A stretch of DNA of 64,000 bases from Massiliimalia massiliensis. GTDB taxonomy: Bacteria; Bacillota; Clostridia; Oscillospirales; Ruminococcaceae. Of this stretch, positions 8,078 to 15,890 are shown in pieces. The position numbers and the translations under genes are program-made. Below the pieces are notes generated by a model. It was not told the DNA's origin. It ran no database searches and was given only the letters and a program-made list of their open reading frames with translations. How positions within the stretch are numbered: the stretch's first letter is position 1; each line of letters starts with the position of its first letter. The stretch covers positions 496,001 to 560,000 of the forward strand of contig NZ_FUHT01000002.1 of assembly GCF_900155615.1 (NCBI RefSeq), in the 5' to 3' direction.

Positions 8078-9475
8078 ATGCTGTTTTCAAGTATAACTTT
8101 TCTGTATTGCTTTCTGCCGTGCGTTTTGCTCGTGTATTTCGTTGTTCCCGACCGTATGAAGAATCTTGTGCTTCTTTTGGCAAGCCTGTTCTTCTACGGT
8201 TGGGGAGAACCGAAATATCTCGTTTTTATGTTTGCGGCGGTCGCGCAGTCATATATTGCCGCGCTTTTGGCCGAACGCTTTCGCGGGACGAAAATTGCCA
8301 AGCTGGCGCTTGCCGTTTCGGCAGTCGCCAGCCTCGGTCTGCTTGCATATTGCAAATATGCGGACTTTTTTATCGGAAACTTCAATGCGGTAACAGGTCT
8401 TTCCATCCCGCTTTTGAAGGTGGCTCTGCCGGTAGGTATCAGCTTTTATACATTCCAGATCCTGAGCTATGTCATAGATGTTTATCGCGGCGACGTGCCG
8501 GCACAGCGCAATTTTGTTGATCTTGCCATGTATGTTGCGATGTTTCCTCAACTGATAGCCGGGCCCATTGTCCGCTACTCAGACATTGCCGGAAGCCTGA
8601 AAAACCGGAAAACCACGCTTGCCGATGCGGCGGAGGGAATCACGCGTTTTTCCGTCGGATTTGCAAAGAAGATACTTCTTGCAAATTCGGCGGCACTTCT
8701 TGTATCCGAGTTCAAGGCGTACGGCGAGAAAACCGTACTGTTTTATTGGCTGTACGCCGCGGCATATATGCTGCACATCTATTTCGACTTTTCCGGGTAT
8801 TCAGATATGGCGATAGGACTCGGACGCATTTTCGGATTCCGCTTTTCCGAAAACTTCAACTATCCGTATGTTTCCGCAAGCATTACGGAGTTCTGGCGTC
8901 GCTGGCACATCTCCCTCGGCGGCTGGTTCCGCGACTACCTTTATATTCCCCTCGGCGGAAACCGCGTAAAGCCTATACGGCATGTTTTTAACATCCTTGT
9001 CGTCTGGGCGGCGACCGGCTTCTGGCACGGGGCATCGTGGAATTTCATTTTCTGGGGACTTCTTTATGCGGTACTTTTGCTGTTTGAAAAATACATTCTG
9101 CACCCGAAAAGACGGCATGCCGTGCCTATGCACATCTACACAATGCTGTTTGTCGTGCTCGGTTTCGTGCTGTTCGATTCGACAAGTATTGCCGACGCAT
9201 TTATGAGCTTTAAGTCCCTGTTCGGGCTTGCCGGAATCCCCGCCGCGAACACGGCTTCGCTTTATTATCTGAAAAGTAATCTCATACTGCTTATTATAGC
9301 TGCGCTCGGCGCAACCCCTTTGCCTAAAAGGATTTATGAGAAAATCGGAGGGACGTCGGGCGGCAGCAGGGTTCTTGCCGTTCTGACGCCGATAGCGACG
9401 GTCGCTTCGATTGCCGTATGTACGGCGTATCTGATCGACGGTTCGTTCAATCCGTTCGTTTATTTCCGGTTCTGA
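8078..9475 (+). CDS. MBOAT-family O-acyltransferase (AlgI/PatA-like)
   Basis: A polytopic membrane protein of 465 residues with about ten hydrophobic segments. MBOAT signatures are present: the RRWHISLGGWFRDYLYIPLGG region near 275-295 and the FWHGASWNFIFWG region near 310-325 with the invariant His. Such enzymes take acetyl groups across the membrane to O-acetylate exported polysaccharide or cell-wall polymers, in partnership with an SGNH/DHHW-type protein. That partner is encoded 34 bp downstream. The substrate here is unknown. The ATG at 8078 follows the lipoprotein stop closely, consistent with one operon. Confidence 0.92.
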   Translation: MLFSSITFLYCFLPCVLLVYFVVPDRMKNLVLLLASLFFYGWGEPKYLVFMFAAVAQSYIAALLAERFRGTKIAKLALAVSAVASLGLLAYCKYADFFIGNFNAVTGLSIPLLKVALPVGISFYTFQILSYVIDVYRGDVPAQRNFVDLAMYVAMFPQLIAGPIVRYSDIAGSLKNRKTTLADAAEGITRFSVGFAKKILLANSAALLVSEFKAYGEKTVLFYWLYAAAYMLHIYFDFSGYSDMAIGLGRIFGFRFSENFNYPYVSASITEFWRRWHISLGGWFRDYLYIPLGGNRVKPIRHVFNILVVWAATGFWHGASWNFIFWGLLYAVLLLFEKYILHPKRRHAVPMHIYTMLFVVLGFVLFDSTSIADAFMSFKSLFGLAGIPAANTASLYYLKSNLILLIIAALGATPLPKRIYEKIGGTSGGSRVLAVLTPIATVASIAVCTAYLIDGSFNPFVYFRF

Positions 9476-9509
9476 CTTGCTGCTTTAAACTTTTCCCCGG
9501 AGGAGTATT

Positions 9510-10610
9510 ATGAAGAAAACCCAACAAATACTTACATTGGTTTTGTCACTTGGTTTCATTGCGGTTTTTGCCGCTTGGTTTTGGATTTTGCCCGACGCCG
9601 ATGAATCGACAGTCGAAAGACGGCATCTTGCGAAATGCCCCACGCTGTCCTTCTCGTCGGTTGCAAACGGCAGCTTTGTGAACGGCTTTGAAAACTATAT
9701 GCTCGACCAGTTTCCGCTGCGGGACGGCTTTCGAACACTCAAAGCGGCCGCAAATGCAAAGGTGTTTATGCAAAAGGATAACAACGGACTTTATTCCGTC
9801 GGAGAGCACCTCTCAAAGCTGGATTTTCCGACGGACTTCGATTCGGTTGACCGTGCCGCACAGCGGTTTCGGTATGTGTATGACGCTTATCTCCGGAACA
9901 GCGGAACAAAGACATATCTGTCGGTAATACCCGATAAAAATGTTTTTATTGCATCGCCAAACGGCTATCCGGACAAGGATTACAAGGCTATTGTCAAACG
10001 CCTCGAAAACGGATTTCCGGAGGCAAGGCATATTGATATTTCAGGGCTTCTGTCGGCTGATGATTTCTATTACACCGATTCACACTGGCGCCAGGAAAGA
10101 ATACTGAAGGTTGCCGACGAAATTGCGGATAAAATGGGCACGGAGCGGATGGGAAAGTGTGAAAAGCATGACGCGGGCGTTTCTTTTTACGGCGTCTATT
10201 ACGGTCAGGCAGCCCTCCCGCACGCACCGGAGAGGCTTTTCTATCTCGATAACGCGGTGATACGGAGCCTTAAGGTATATAATGCCGAGACATCGTCTGA
10301 CATTCCTGTTTATGATCTCAGCGCTGCCGCAGGCAGAGATCCTTATGAAATGTTCCTCGGCGGTGCGCGTTCGATCATCAGAATCACAAACCCGAATGCC
10401 GCGAAAGAACGGCGGCTCATCGTTTTCCGGGATTCGTTCGGCAGCAGTATAGCACCGCTTCTTACAGCGGGCTATTCCGAAATAACGCTTGTCGATATCC
10501 GCTATATCTCGCCTTCCTCTCTCGGAAAGCAGATCGACTTTACGAAAACAGACGATGCGCTGTTTCTTTATTCCGCATCGGTCATCAATAACAGCGAAAC
10601 GATAAAGTAA
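9510..10610 (+). CDS. DHHW-family protein, predicted extracellular acyltransfer partner of MBOAT
   Basis: A membrane-anchored extracellular protein of 366 residues. One hydrophobic segment (about 8-28) is followed by the family's ERRHLAKCP region and an SGNH-like fold. The signature that gives DHHW proteins their name appears as YYTDSHWRQE (about 185-194), so the first His of the motif is Ser. A later VFRDSFGSS block resembles the nucleophile block of AlgJ/AlgX-like proteins. The start has a good GGAGGAG site. Pairing with the upstream MBOAT predicts transfer of acyl groups to a surface glycan; catalytic competence was not tested. Confidence 0.88.
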   Translation: MKKTQQILTLVLSLGFIAVFAAWFWILPDADESTVERRHLAKCPTLSFSSVANGSFVNGFENYMLDQFPLRDGFRTLKAAANAKVFMQKDNNGLYSVGEHLSKLDFPTDFDSVDRAAQRFRYVYDAYLRNSGTKTYLSVIPDKNVFIASPNGYPDKDYKAIVKRLENGFPEARHIDISGLLSADDFYYTDSHWRQERILKVADEIADKMGTERMGKCEKHDAGVSFYGVYYGQAALPHAPERLFYLDNAVIRSLKVYNAETSSDIPVYDLSAAAGRDPYEMFLGGARSIIRITNPNAAKERRLIVFRDSFGSSIAPLLTAGYSEITLVDIRYISPSSLGKQIDFTKTDDALFLYSASVINNSETIK

Positions 10611-11058
10611 TGAGGAACTACATCTATGATGAAAACGAAAAAAGCTGTCAACGTTGGGCGAGATCCGGTGTAGACAGTCTCAAAAAGAGATAAAACAACG
10701 GCATTATTATATAGAGCGCTGTGGGTTATTACGGTTGAAAGTCAAGGCAGCTTTTTTGAGAAGCCGGACACCAAGGCAAGGGCGCGCAAGCCGTCAATGT
10801 TTGTAAGTTTAATATCTGTTTTTGGGATAGCAGTGTAATGTTGTTTCCTCACTCACATCTGAGTGCAATTGATTATGTCGTCATTCTTCAGCGCGGTGTT
10901 TGTTCAGTTTGGGGCAGAGAAGAGAAGCTGGGTGAAGCATAAAACACGAAAAGGCAGCCGTTCATGTGCGGCTGCCTTTTTTAATGTTATAATCCTGCCT
11001 GTTTGCGAAAGAAACCGACGTGTATGCTGTCGGGAAATTTATCGGCTGCAATGTCTGA
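10611..11058. other. Intergenic region of about 450 bp, no gene recognised
   Basis: No convincing coding frame. An imperfect inverted repeat begins just after the DHHW stop (aaaaaagctg near 10638) and closes near 10748 (cagctttttt). The region also contains the convergent terminator at 10949-10982. It may be residue of a lost mobile element. Confidence 0.5.
10949..10982. terminator. Rho-independent terminator
   Basis: Perfect 12-bp arms aaaaggcagccg (10949-10960) and cggctgcctttt (10969-10980) with loop ttcatgtg, followed by tt on the plus strand and preceded by A on it, so it can work in both directions. It lies between the rightward DHHW operon and the leftward glucokinase fragment. Confidence 0.8.
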
Positions 11059-11448
11059 TTACATTCCGAGCGTTGCGGCGCCGATGATGCCTGCGTCGTT
11101 GCCCATTTCTGCGATCTTGATTTCGGTTTTCTTTGCATAATCGGGCAGATGAAGCATCTCGTCGATCTTTTTCTTCAGCGGAACGAGAAGGTTGTCTCCT
11201 TCGTTGCATATTCCGCCGCCGATCGAAAGCACATCGGGCTGGAAGATGCGGAGAATGTTAGTAAGTCCGCAGGCAAGATAGTCAATGTAATCTTCGACAA
11301 CCTCTGTCGCTGCAGCATCTCCCGATTTCATAGCGGAGAATGCGGTTTTTCCGGAAATGCGGCCTTCGTTTTTCGCTACAATCTTGTCCATGAGCGTTTC
11401 GCGTCCGGTGCTGTGGCACTCGCTGAGCTTATCCATAGTATGCCCATA
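11059..11448 (-). pseudogene. ROK-family glucokinase, C-terminal fragment
   Basis: The frame encodes about 125-130 residues that match the last third of ROK sugar kinases (usually about 315): a DYIDYLACGLTNIL helix, the LSIGGG block and the terminal GNDAGIIGAATLG motif. The phosphate-binding N-terminal motif, the catalytic Asp and the CxCGxxGCxE zinc motif are absent, and an in-frame stop lies just upstream of the matching part. The break sits where the integrative element begins (about 11450). The missing N-terminal part is not found at the element's other end, so this is a truncation by rearrangement and not a clean interruption. It is probably inactive. Confidence 0.8.
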
Positions 11449-11472
11449 CTGGAAACAAAATATTCACAGGCC

Positions 11473-11502
11473 TTGACAAACATTTATTTCCTGTGGTACA
11501 CT
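11473..11502 (+). promoter_or_regulatory. Promoter of the integrative element
   Basis: TTGACA (11473-11478) and TACACT (11497-11502) are separated by 18 bp. It would start a leader of over 300 bases before the RepA-like gene, which contains the long hairpin at 11614-11697. Confidence 0.65.
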
Positions 11503-11613
11503 TTGGTTGGATTAAGATACCAATCTTGATCCTTACAACTGAATAGTCGCTGGAACATAATGAAAATACATTGCAGCCGTTCATAGGTTGCAGCTTTGGC
11601 TTAAGATTATTTG

Positions 11614-11697
11614 AAGCCGTTACATACATAGGCGAATAACTGAAGTGAGGGAAATTCTCTCACTGTTATTCGTTTGCGTATGTAACGGCTTTTTTGT
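11614..11697 (+). terminator. Long leader hairpin followed by T run (attenuator candidate)
   Basis: A three-part stem: aagccgttacatac (11614-11627) pairs with gtatgtaacggctt (11678-11691), cgaataac (11633-11640) with gttattcg (11665-11672), and agtgag (11644-11649) with ctcact (11659-11664). TTTTTTGTTTTG follows at once. Its place between the element's promoter and its first gene suggests transcription attenuation of the element's genes. Confidence 0.7.
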
Positions 11698-11829
11698 TTT
11701 GCCTGCAAAAAGAATACTGCTCTACTTGTCTCAGGAGCGTACATAAAATTTTGAAAGGAGCTGATGCGCCTATGATTGTTCTGCAATCGGAGCCAGTCGA
11801 AAATCAAAAAATTAAGAAAGGAAAACAGC

Positions 11830-12876
11830 ATGAAAAAAGAAAAAATCAAAACCATAGACGGACAAACCCTGTTGGATATGCAGCTGCCGCAGATTCGGTT
11901 TGTGGTAGACAGCCTGTTACCGCAGGGCTTGCACATCCTCGCCGGAGCCGCCAAAACCGGAAAATCGTGGTTACTGCTCCTGCTCTCTCTGCGGGTAGCG
12001 CAGGGAAAATCGTTCTGGAATTTACAAACAGAAAAAGGAACGGTGTTGTCGCTGTGTCTTGAGGACAGCCTCAACCGTATCCAGCAGCGGCTGATGGATC
12101 TGACCGAGGATGCGCCGGAAAATCTTCACTTCGCAACGCTGTCCAAATCTTTATCAGATGGACTGTGTGAGCAAATTGAAGAATTTATCACAGAGCATCC
12201 CGACACCAATCTCGTCATCATTGATACGCTGCAAAAAGTTCGTGAAAACAGCGGAGAGTCCAATCTGTATGCGACCGACTACCAAGACATCGGATTGTTG
12301 AAAGCACTTGCGGACAAATATCGTATCGCCGTTGTGGTCGTACAGCATCTGCGCAAACAGTTCGACAGCGATCCGCACAATATGGTGACAGGCTCAACCG
12401 GATTGCTCGGTGCAGCGGACGGCAGTTATGTTCTCAAGCGTGAGAATGTCGGAGACAAGGACGCCAAGCTGTATATCAAAGGCAGAGATGTGGAGGAACA
12501 GATTCTGAATATCCGCATGGACGAAGAGACAAACGAATGGACATTTGTTTCAAGTGACACGCCGATTGTCAATTCATTAAAGTGCGAACTTTTCTTCTCT
12601 CTGCTGATGACTTACCTTACGGCAGAAAAAGAATTCTGCGGAACGGCAAGCGAGCTGTCCGAAAAGCTGGGCGGCGGGATTAACGGAAATGTTCTCACAC
12701 GGAAACTGAATCGGTATGAAAAAGAGTTAAAAAATATGGGCATAGAATTTACCTGCAGCCGGACAGGCAAGCGCAGAGAGCTGCTGATTGTCTATGACGG
12801 TAATGACGATATGACGATTGAAACTGTGTGCGGAAAAGAATCGTCACAGAGTCCGCAAGCCCTTGCCACAGCTTGA
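11830..12876 (+). CDS. RepA-like AAA (AAA_25) ATPase/helicase of the integrative element
   Basis: A P-loop ATPase of 348 residues, in the RecA/DnaB-like group often annotated as RepA or AAA_25. Walker A is GAAKTGKSW (about 38-46), Walker B is NLVIIDTLQ, and a VVQHLRK sensor-type segment follows. The C-terminal part (about 260-340) looks like a small winged helix. Such proteins in plasmids and integrative elements open DNA during replication or transfer. The start is the ATG at 11830 after AAGAAAGGA; an upstream in-frame extension has no ribosome site. It is the first gene after the leader hairpin. Confidence 0.85.
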   Translation: MKKEKIKTIDGQTLLDMQLPQIRFVVDSLLPQGLHILAGAAKTGKSWLLLLLSLRVAQGKSFWNLQTEKGTVLSLCLEDSLNRIQQRLMDLTEDAPENLHFATLSKSLSDGLCEQIEEFITEHPDTNLVIIDTLQKVRENSGESNLYATDYQDIGLLKALADKYRIAVVVVQHLRKQFDSDPHNMVTGSTGLLGAADGSYVLKRENVGDKDAKLYIKGRDVEEQILNIRMDEETNEWTFVSSDTPIVNSLKCELFFSLLMTYLTAEKEFCGTASELSEKLGGGINGNVLTRKLNRYEKELKNMGIEFTCSRTGKRRELLIVYDGNDDMTIETVCGKESSQSPQALATA

Positions 12877-13392
12877 TTTGTCGGGATGACGGTATCGTCA
12901 CAGCCTCTGCTCCCAAAAATATCGTCACAATCGTCACAGGAAAATAATCACCCCCTGTCGCGCGATTTTTGGCAAGTAAAAGAACAAGGGCACTACACAC
13001 CCGACCGAGCGGAAGAAAAGCCGTTGTGGGCAGTTTGTGGGGCGAACAGAACGGCTCAAACAGTCAGCAGGAAGCGTACAGAATCCTTCAGCAAATGATA
13101 CGGGGTTGCAGCGGCAATTTTTCAGGGTCGAAAAGCAAGCAGGAGAAAGCAGCGGCACCTAAAGGCGTCGCTGCGGCTCACATCGGACGGCAATGCCGAC
13201 CGAAGAACAGCGTGGTTACGCCACTTTTCAGCGATTTTCACATTCGCTGAAATTAGGGGTTGCAGGTGCACCTGTTTCAGACTTTGGCGTCGGAAAAGGG
13301 GTTTCAAAAAACACAAAAGCCCGAAACAACGCCGTTTCGGGCAAAAAATTCAGGCGTTGCACTTTGGTGTAATGCCTGAAAGGAGCAAAAAT
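12877..13392 (+). other. Structured non-coding region, possible oriT or origin
   Basis: About 500 bp without a gene I trust. It contains tcagcg/cgctga arms (13229-13234 and 13245-13250), a perfect 12-bp palindrome CAGGTGCACCTG (13263-13274) and a gcccgaaac/gtttcgggc hairpin near 13318-13341 followed by six A. In related elements the stretch before a ribbon-helix-helix gene often carries the transfer origin, so this is a candidate oriT; that is inference from position and symmetry. Confidence 0.45.
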
Positions 13393-13806
13393 ATGGATTT
13401 GGAATACAAACAGAGAATCAGCCTGTATCTGGACAAAGAAACGGTAGAGAAAATGGACGGCGCAATTAAAAAATATGATTACCGTTCCCGCAATGATTTT
13501 GTTTCCTCTGCCGTAGATAACTTGATTGCGGACAAGCTGCTGGGCGAAAACGATACGGTGATCAGCGACAAGCTGTCGAGAGCAATCGCGCAGATGAGCG
13601 AAAAGCAGACCTTACAAATCGCTAAAAGTATGTTCCGCTACGCTGTGGAGATGGAACTCATCATGCGGATGTTCTCGGAAGCATTGGATTTCACTCCGGC
13701 AGAGCTTGAAGAAATGCGCAAAGAAGCGGTTCGAAATGTCCGCCGGACAAGAGGTAAAGTCCGGCTGGATGATTTATTCAAACGCAGAGATACACAGTCA
13801 CTTTAA
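13393..13806 (+). CDS. Ribbon-helix-helix (CopG-like) DNA-binding protein
   Basis: A protein of 137 residues. The N-terminal 45 residues match a ribbon-helix-helix fold: a beta strand (KQRISLYLDKE), helix A (VEKMDGAIKKYDY) and the turn RSRNDFVSSAVDNLI. The rest is helical and charged. In mobile elements such proteins repress their own promoters or act as accessory factors at oriT (MobC/ParG-like). The start is the ATG at 13393 after AGGAG. It lies directly after the structured region that may be its binding site. Confidence 0.75.
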   Translation: MDLEYKQRISLYLDKETVEKMDGAIKKYDYRSRNDFVSSAVDNLIADKLLGENDTVISDKLSRAIAQMSEKQTLQIAKSMFRYAVEMELIMRMFSEALDFTPAELEEMRKEAVRNVRRTRGKVRLDDLFKRRDTQSL

Positions 13807-13839
13807 TTTTTATACAGTCGAAAGGCAGAAAGGATTTTT

Positions 13840-14043
13840 ATGAAGAATATTGATTTTGAATTACTACGAAAAAGGCGTGAGAAGGTTCTCAGACTAAGAG
13901 AAGAAAAACAGCATATCGGTCTTGGTTATGTACTGACAGTTGAGAGAAAGCAATATCCCGTTATGGCTTGCTTTCCTATCGGAACGGATGCAGAATTAGC
14001 AAAGAACAAATTCGAATATCTGATAAACGGTCAAAAAAGTTAG
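13840..14043 (+). CDS. Small hypothetical protein of the integrative element
   Basis: A 67-residue basic protein I do not recognise. The first 25 residues are very rich in Arg, Lys and Glu and likely helical; the second half is neutral with YPVMACFPIG. There is a usable ribosome site (GAAAGGATTTTT) before the ATG. It lies 33 bp after the ribbon-helix-helix gene and before the recombinase, so it probably belongs to the same transcript. Confidence 0.55.
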   Translation: MKNIDFELLRKRREKVLRLREEKQHIGLGYVLTVERKQYPVMACFPIGTDAELAKNKFEYLINGQKS

Positions 14044-14135
14044 TGGTATTGCCGCTGGACTTTTGACCGGAGTAGTGATATGTTGTGGTCGTATCCTATT
14101 CGGCTTGACAGAGCGAAGCCTCGCTCGGAAAGGAA

Positions 14136-15797
14136 ATGTGTAAATTGAAATCAACCGAAAATACAAACAAAAATTTAATAACCGCGCTTTATTGCAGGCT
14201 CAGCCAAGAGGATGAAAGACTTGGCGAATCGCTGTCCATTGAAAACCAAAGGCTGATGCTGCAGAAGTACGCAGAGGAACACCGATTCCCGAACATCCGG
14301 TTTTATGTGGATGACGGATTCTCAGGCGCCGATTTTAATCGCCCCGATTTCAAACGGCTGATGACCGATGTGGAATGCGGCAAGGTCGGAATCGTAATCG
14401 TCAAAGACCAATCAAGGCTCGGCAGAGATTATTTACAGACAGGAATGCTGATGGAGATTACCTTCCCGCAATACGATGTACGGTTCATTGCCGTAGGCGA
14501 CGGCGTGGACAGCGCAAAAGGCGTCAGCGATTTCTCCGGCATAAAAAACTACTTCAACGATTTTTATGCGAGAGATACCAGCCGCAAAATCCGTGCGGTA
14601 CAGAGAGCAAAGGGTGAACGCGGTGAGCGAGTCAGCAGTGCAACGCCCTATGGGTATATGCGCAATCCGGACAACAAAAAGGAACTGATTCCCGATCCCG
14701 AAACTGCGCCGATTGTCAAACGCATTTTTGAGATGTGCGCAAACGGTATGGGCGTCGGAAAAATATGCGACAAACTTTCCGAAGAACAGGTTGTATCACC
14801 AAGCGTATATGCGTTTAAAACTACGGGAAGTAAGTCGGGACAGCCGGATTTGACCCGACCGTATCATTGGGCACAGACAACGGTTCGCAAAATGCTTGAA
14901 AATCGTGAATATGTCGGCGATACCGTTAACTTCAAAACCTATTCCAAGTCGAACAAGCTGAAGAAACGGCTGAAAAATGATCCCGAAAATATTCTCATCT
15001 TTGAAAATACGCACGAAGCGATTGTTGACCGTAAAACTTTCGACTTGGTTCAGAAACATTACGAAGGGCGTAGACGGCCGGACAAGCATGGTGAAACGGA
15101 CAAATACGCCGGATACCTTTTCTGCGGTGACTGCGGAAAACGGTTGTATCTGCACAGAGCAAAAGAAAATGTCTTTGCCTGTGCCGGACACAAAAAGCGC
15201 ACGACCGATTGCACGATGCACTATATCCGAGAAAGTGTGCTTGACCAAATTGTGCTGCATAATCTGAAAACAGTAACCGCCTATGCAAGAGAACAGCCGG
15301 AAGAATTCTATGCAATGGCAACACAGAACGGCGAAGCAGAAGCAAAAAAATTCTACAAAACCGCAGAGCGAGAAAAGGCACAGATTGAAAAGCGCATCAA
15401 GGAACTGGATAACATCATCCGGTGCTTGTATGAGGACAGAGTATGCGGACGGCTGTCACCGGAACGGTACGATGTAATGTCCGGCGGATATGAACAGGAA
15501 CAAGCAGAACTACGGCAGGAATTAAAATCCATTACCGAGCGTATCGACCAAATGGATATGCGGGAAATGTGCATATGGGGATTTATGGATAAAGCAAAAT
15601 CCTATATCGAGATGCCAAAGCTGACACCGGAACTATTGCGGGTGTTTATCCGCAGGATTGAGGTGTATGAAAAATTCGAAAAATATTCCCGCACCTGCGG
15701 AAATCCAATCATCATTCATTATGCGTTTCAATTGCCCGAACAGAACGGTATGCCTGCCTTAGAACAAGTGATGCGTCCCATACAACAGACTGCCTAA
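14136..15797 (+). CDS. Large serine recombinase (TnpX/TndX-like)
   Basis: A site-specific recombinase of 553 residues that would integrate and excise the element. The resolvase domain (about 10-155) has the catalytic Ser in ALYCRLSQED, and the Arg pair in the KDQSRLGRDY block. A recombinase domain (about 170-290) and a zinc ribbon (CGDCGKRLY ... CAGHKKRTTDC, about 330-355) follow, then a long coiled coil (about 410-480) of the kind that controls synapsis. The ATG at 14136 sits very close to AAAGGA; the TTG three codons later has better spacing and may be the real start. It looks complete. Confidence 0.93.
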   Translation: MCKLKSTENTNKNLITALYCRLSQEDERLGESLSIENQRLMLQKYAEEHRFPNIRFYVDDGFSGADFNRPDFKRLMTDVECGKVGIVIVKDQSRLGRDYLQTGMLMEITFPQYDVRFIAVGDGVDSAKGVSDFSGIKNYFNDFYARDTSRKIRAVQRAKGERGERVSSATPYGYMRNPDNKKELIPDPETAPIVKRIFEMCANGMGVGKICDKLSEEQVVSPSVYAFKTTGSKSGQPDLTRPYHWAQTTVRKMLENREYVGDTVNFKTYSKSNKLKKRLKNDPENILIFENTHEAIVDRKTFDLVQKHYEGRRRPDKHGETDKYAGYLFCGDCGKRLYLHRAKENVFACAGHKKRTTDCTMHYIRESVLDQIVLHNLKTVTAYAREQPEEFYAMATQNGEAEAKKFYKTAEREKAQIEKRIKELDNIIRCLYEDRVCGRLSPERYDVMSGGYEQEQAELRQELKSITERIDQMDMREMCIWGFMDKAKSYIEMPKLTPELLRVFIRRIEVYEKFEKYSRTCGNPIIIHYAFQLPEQNGMPALEQVMRPIQQTA

Positions 15798-15805
15798 AAA
15801 GCAGC

Positions 15806-15832
15806 AACCGGAAGGCAAAACGCCTTCCGGTT
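15806..15832 (+). terminator. Terminator after the recombinase gene
   Basis: Perfect 11-bp arms aaccggaaggc (15806-15816) and gccttccggtt (15822-15832) around the loop aaaac, just after the recombinase stop. The T run is poor (acatactactttc), but stem strength and place fit termination between convergent genes. Confidence 0.65.
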
Positions 15833-15890
15833 ACATACTACTTTCAATTACTCCCTAACGACACAACGCTAATCTTCCGCGGTGTTTCGT

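Larger units (their letters stand above)
11449..15890 (+). mobile_element. Small integrative element with large serine recombinase
   Basis: A block of four rightward genes (RepA-like ATPase, ribbon-helix-helix protein, small protein, large serine recombinase) with its own promoter and leader hairpin. It is bounded on the left by a truncated glucokinase and on the right by the hydrogenase gene. Gene order and long structured non-coding stretches resemble mobilizable elements of Clostridia related to Tn4451-type units. No relaxase, coupling protein or cargo gene is present, so it is either a minimal element mobilised in trans or a decayed one. The exact ends and attachment core could not be seen; the coordinates are the outer limits. 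Confidence 0.65.

Noticed and set aside
12969-13250. Open frame of 93 codons in the non-coding part of the integrative element
   Set aside because: No ribosome site, biased composition, and it covers palindromes that look like DNA or RNA structure.
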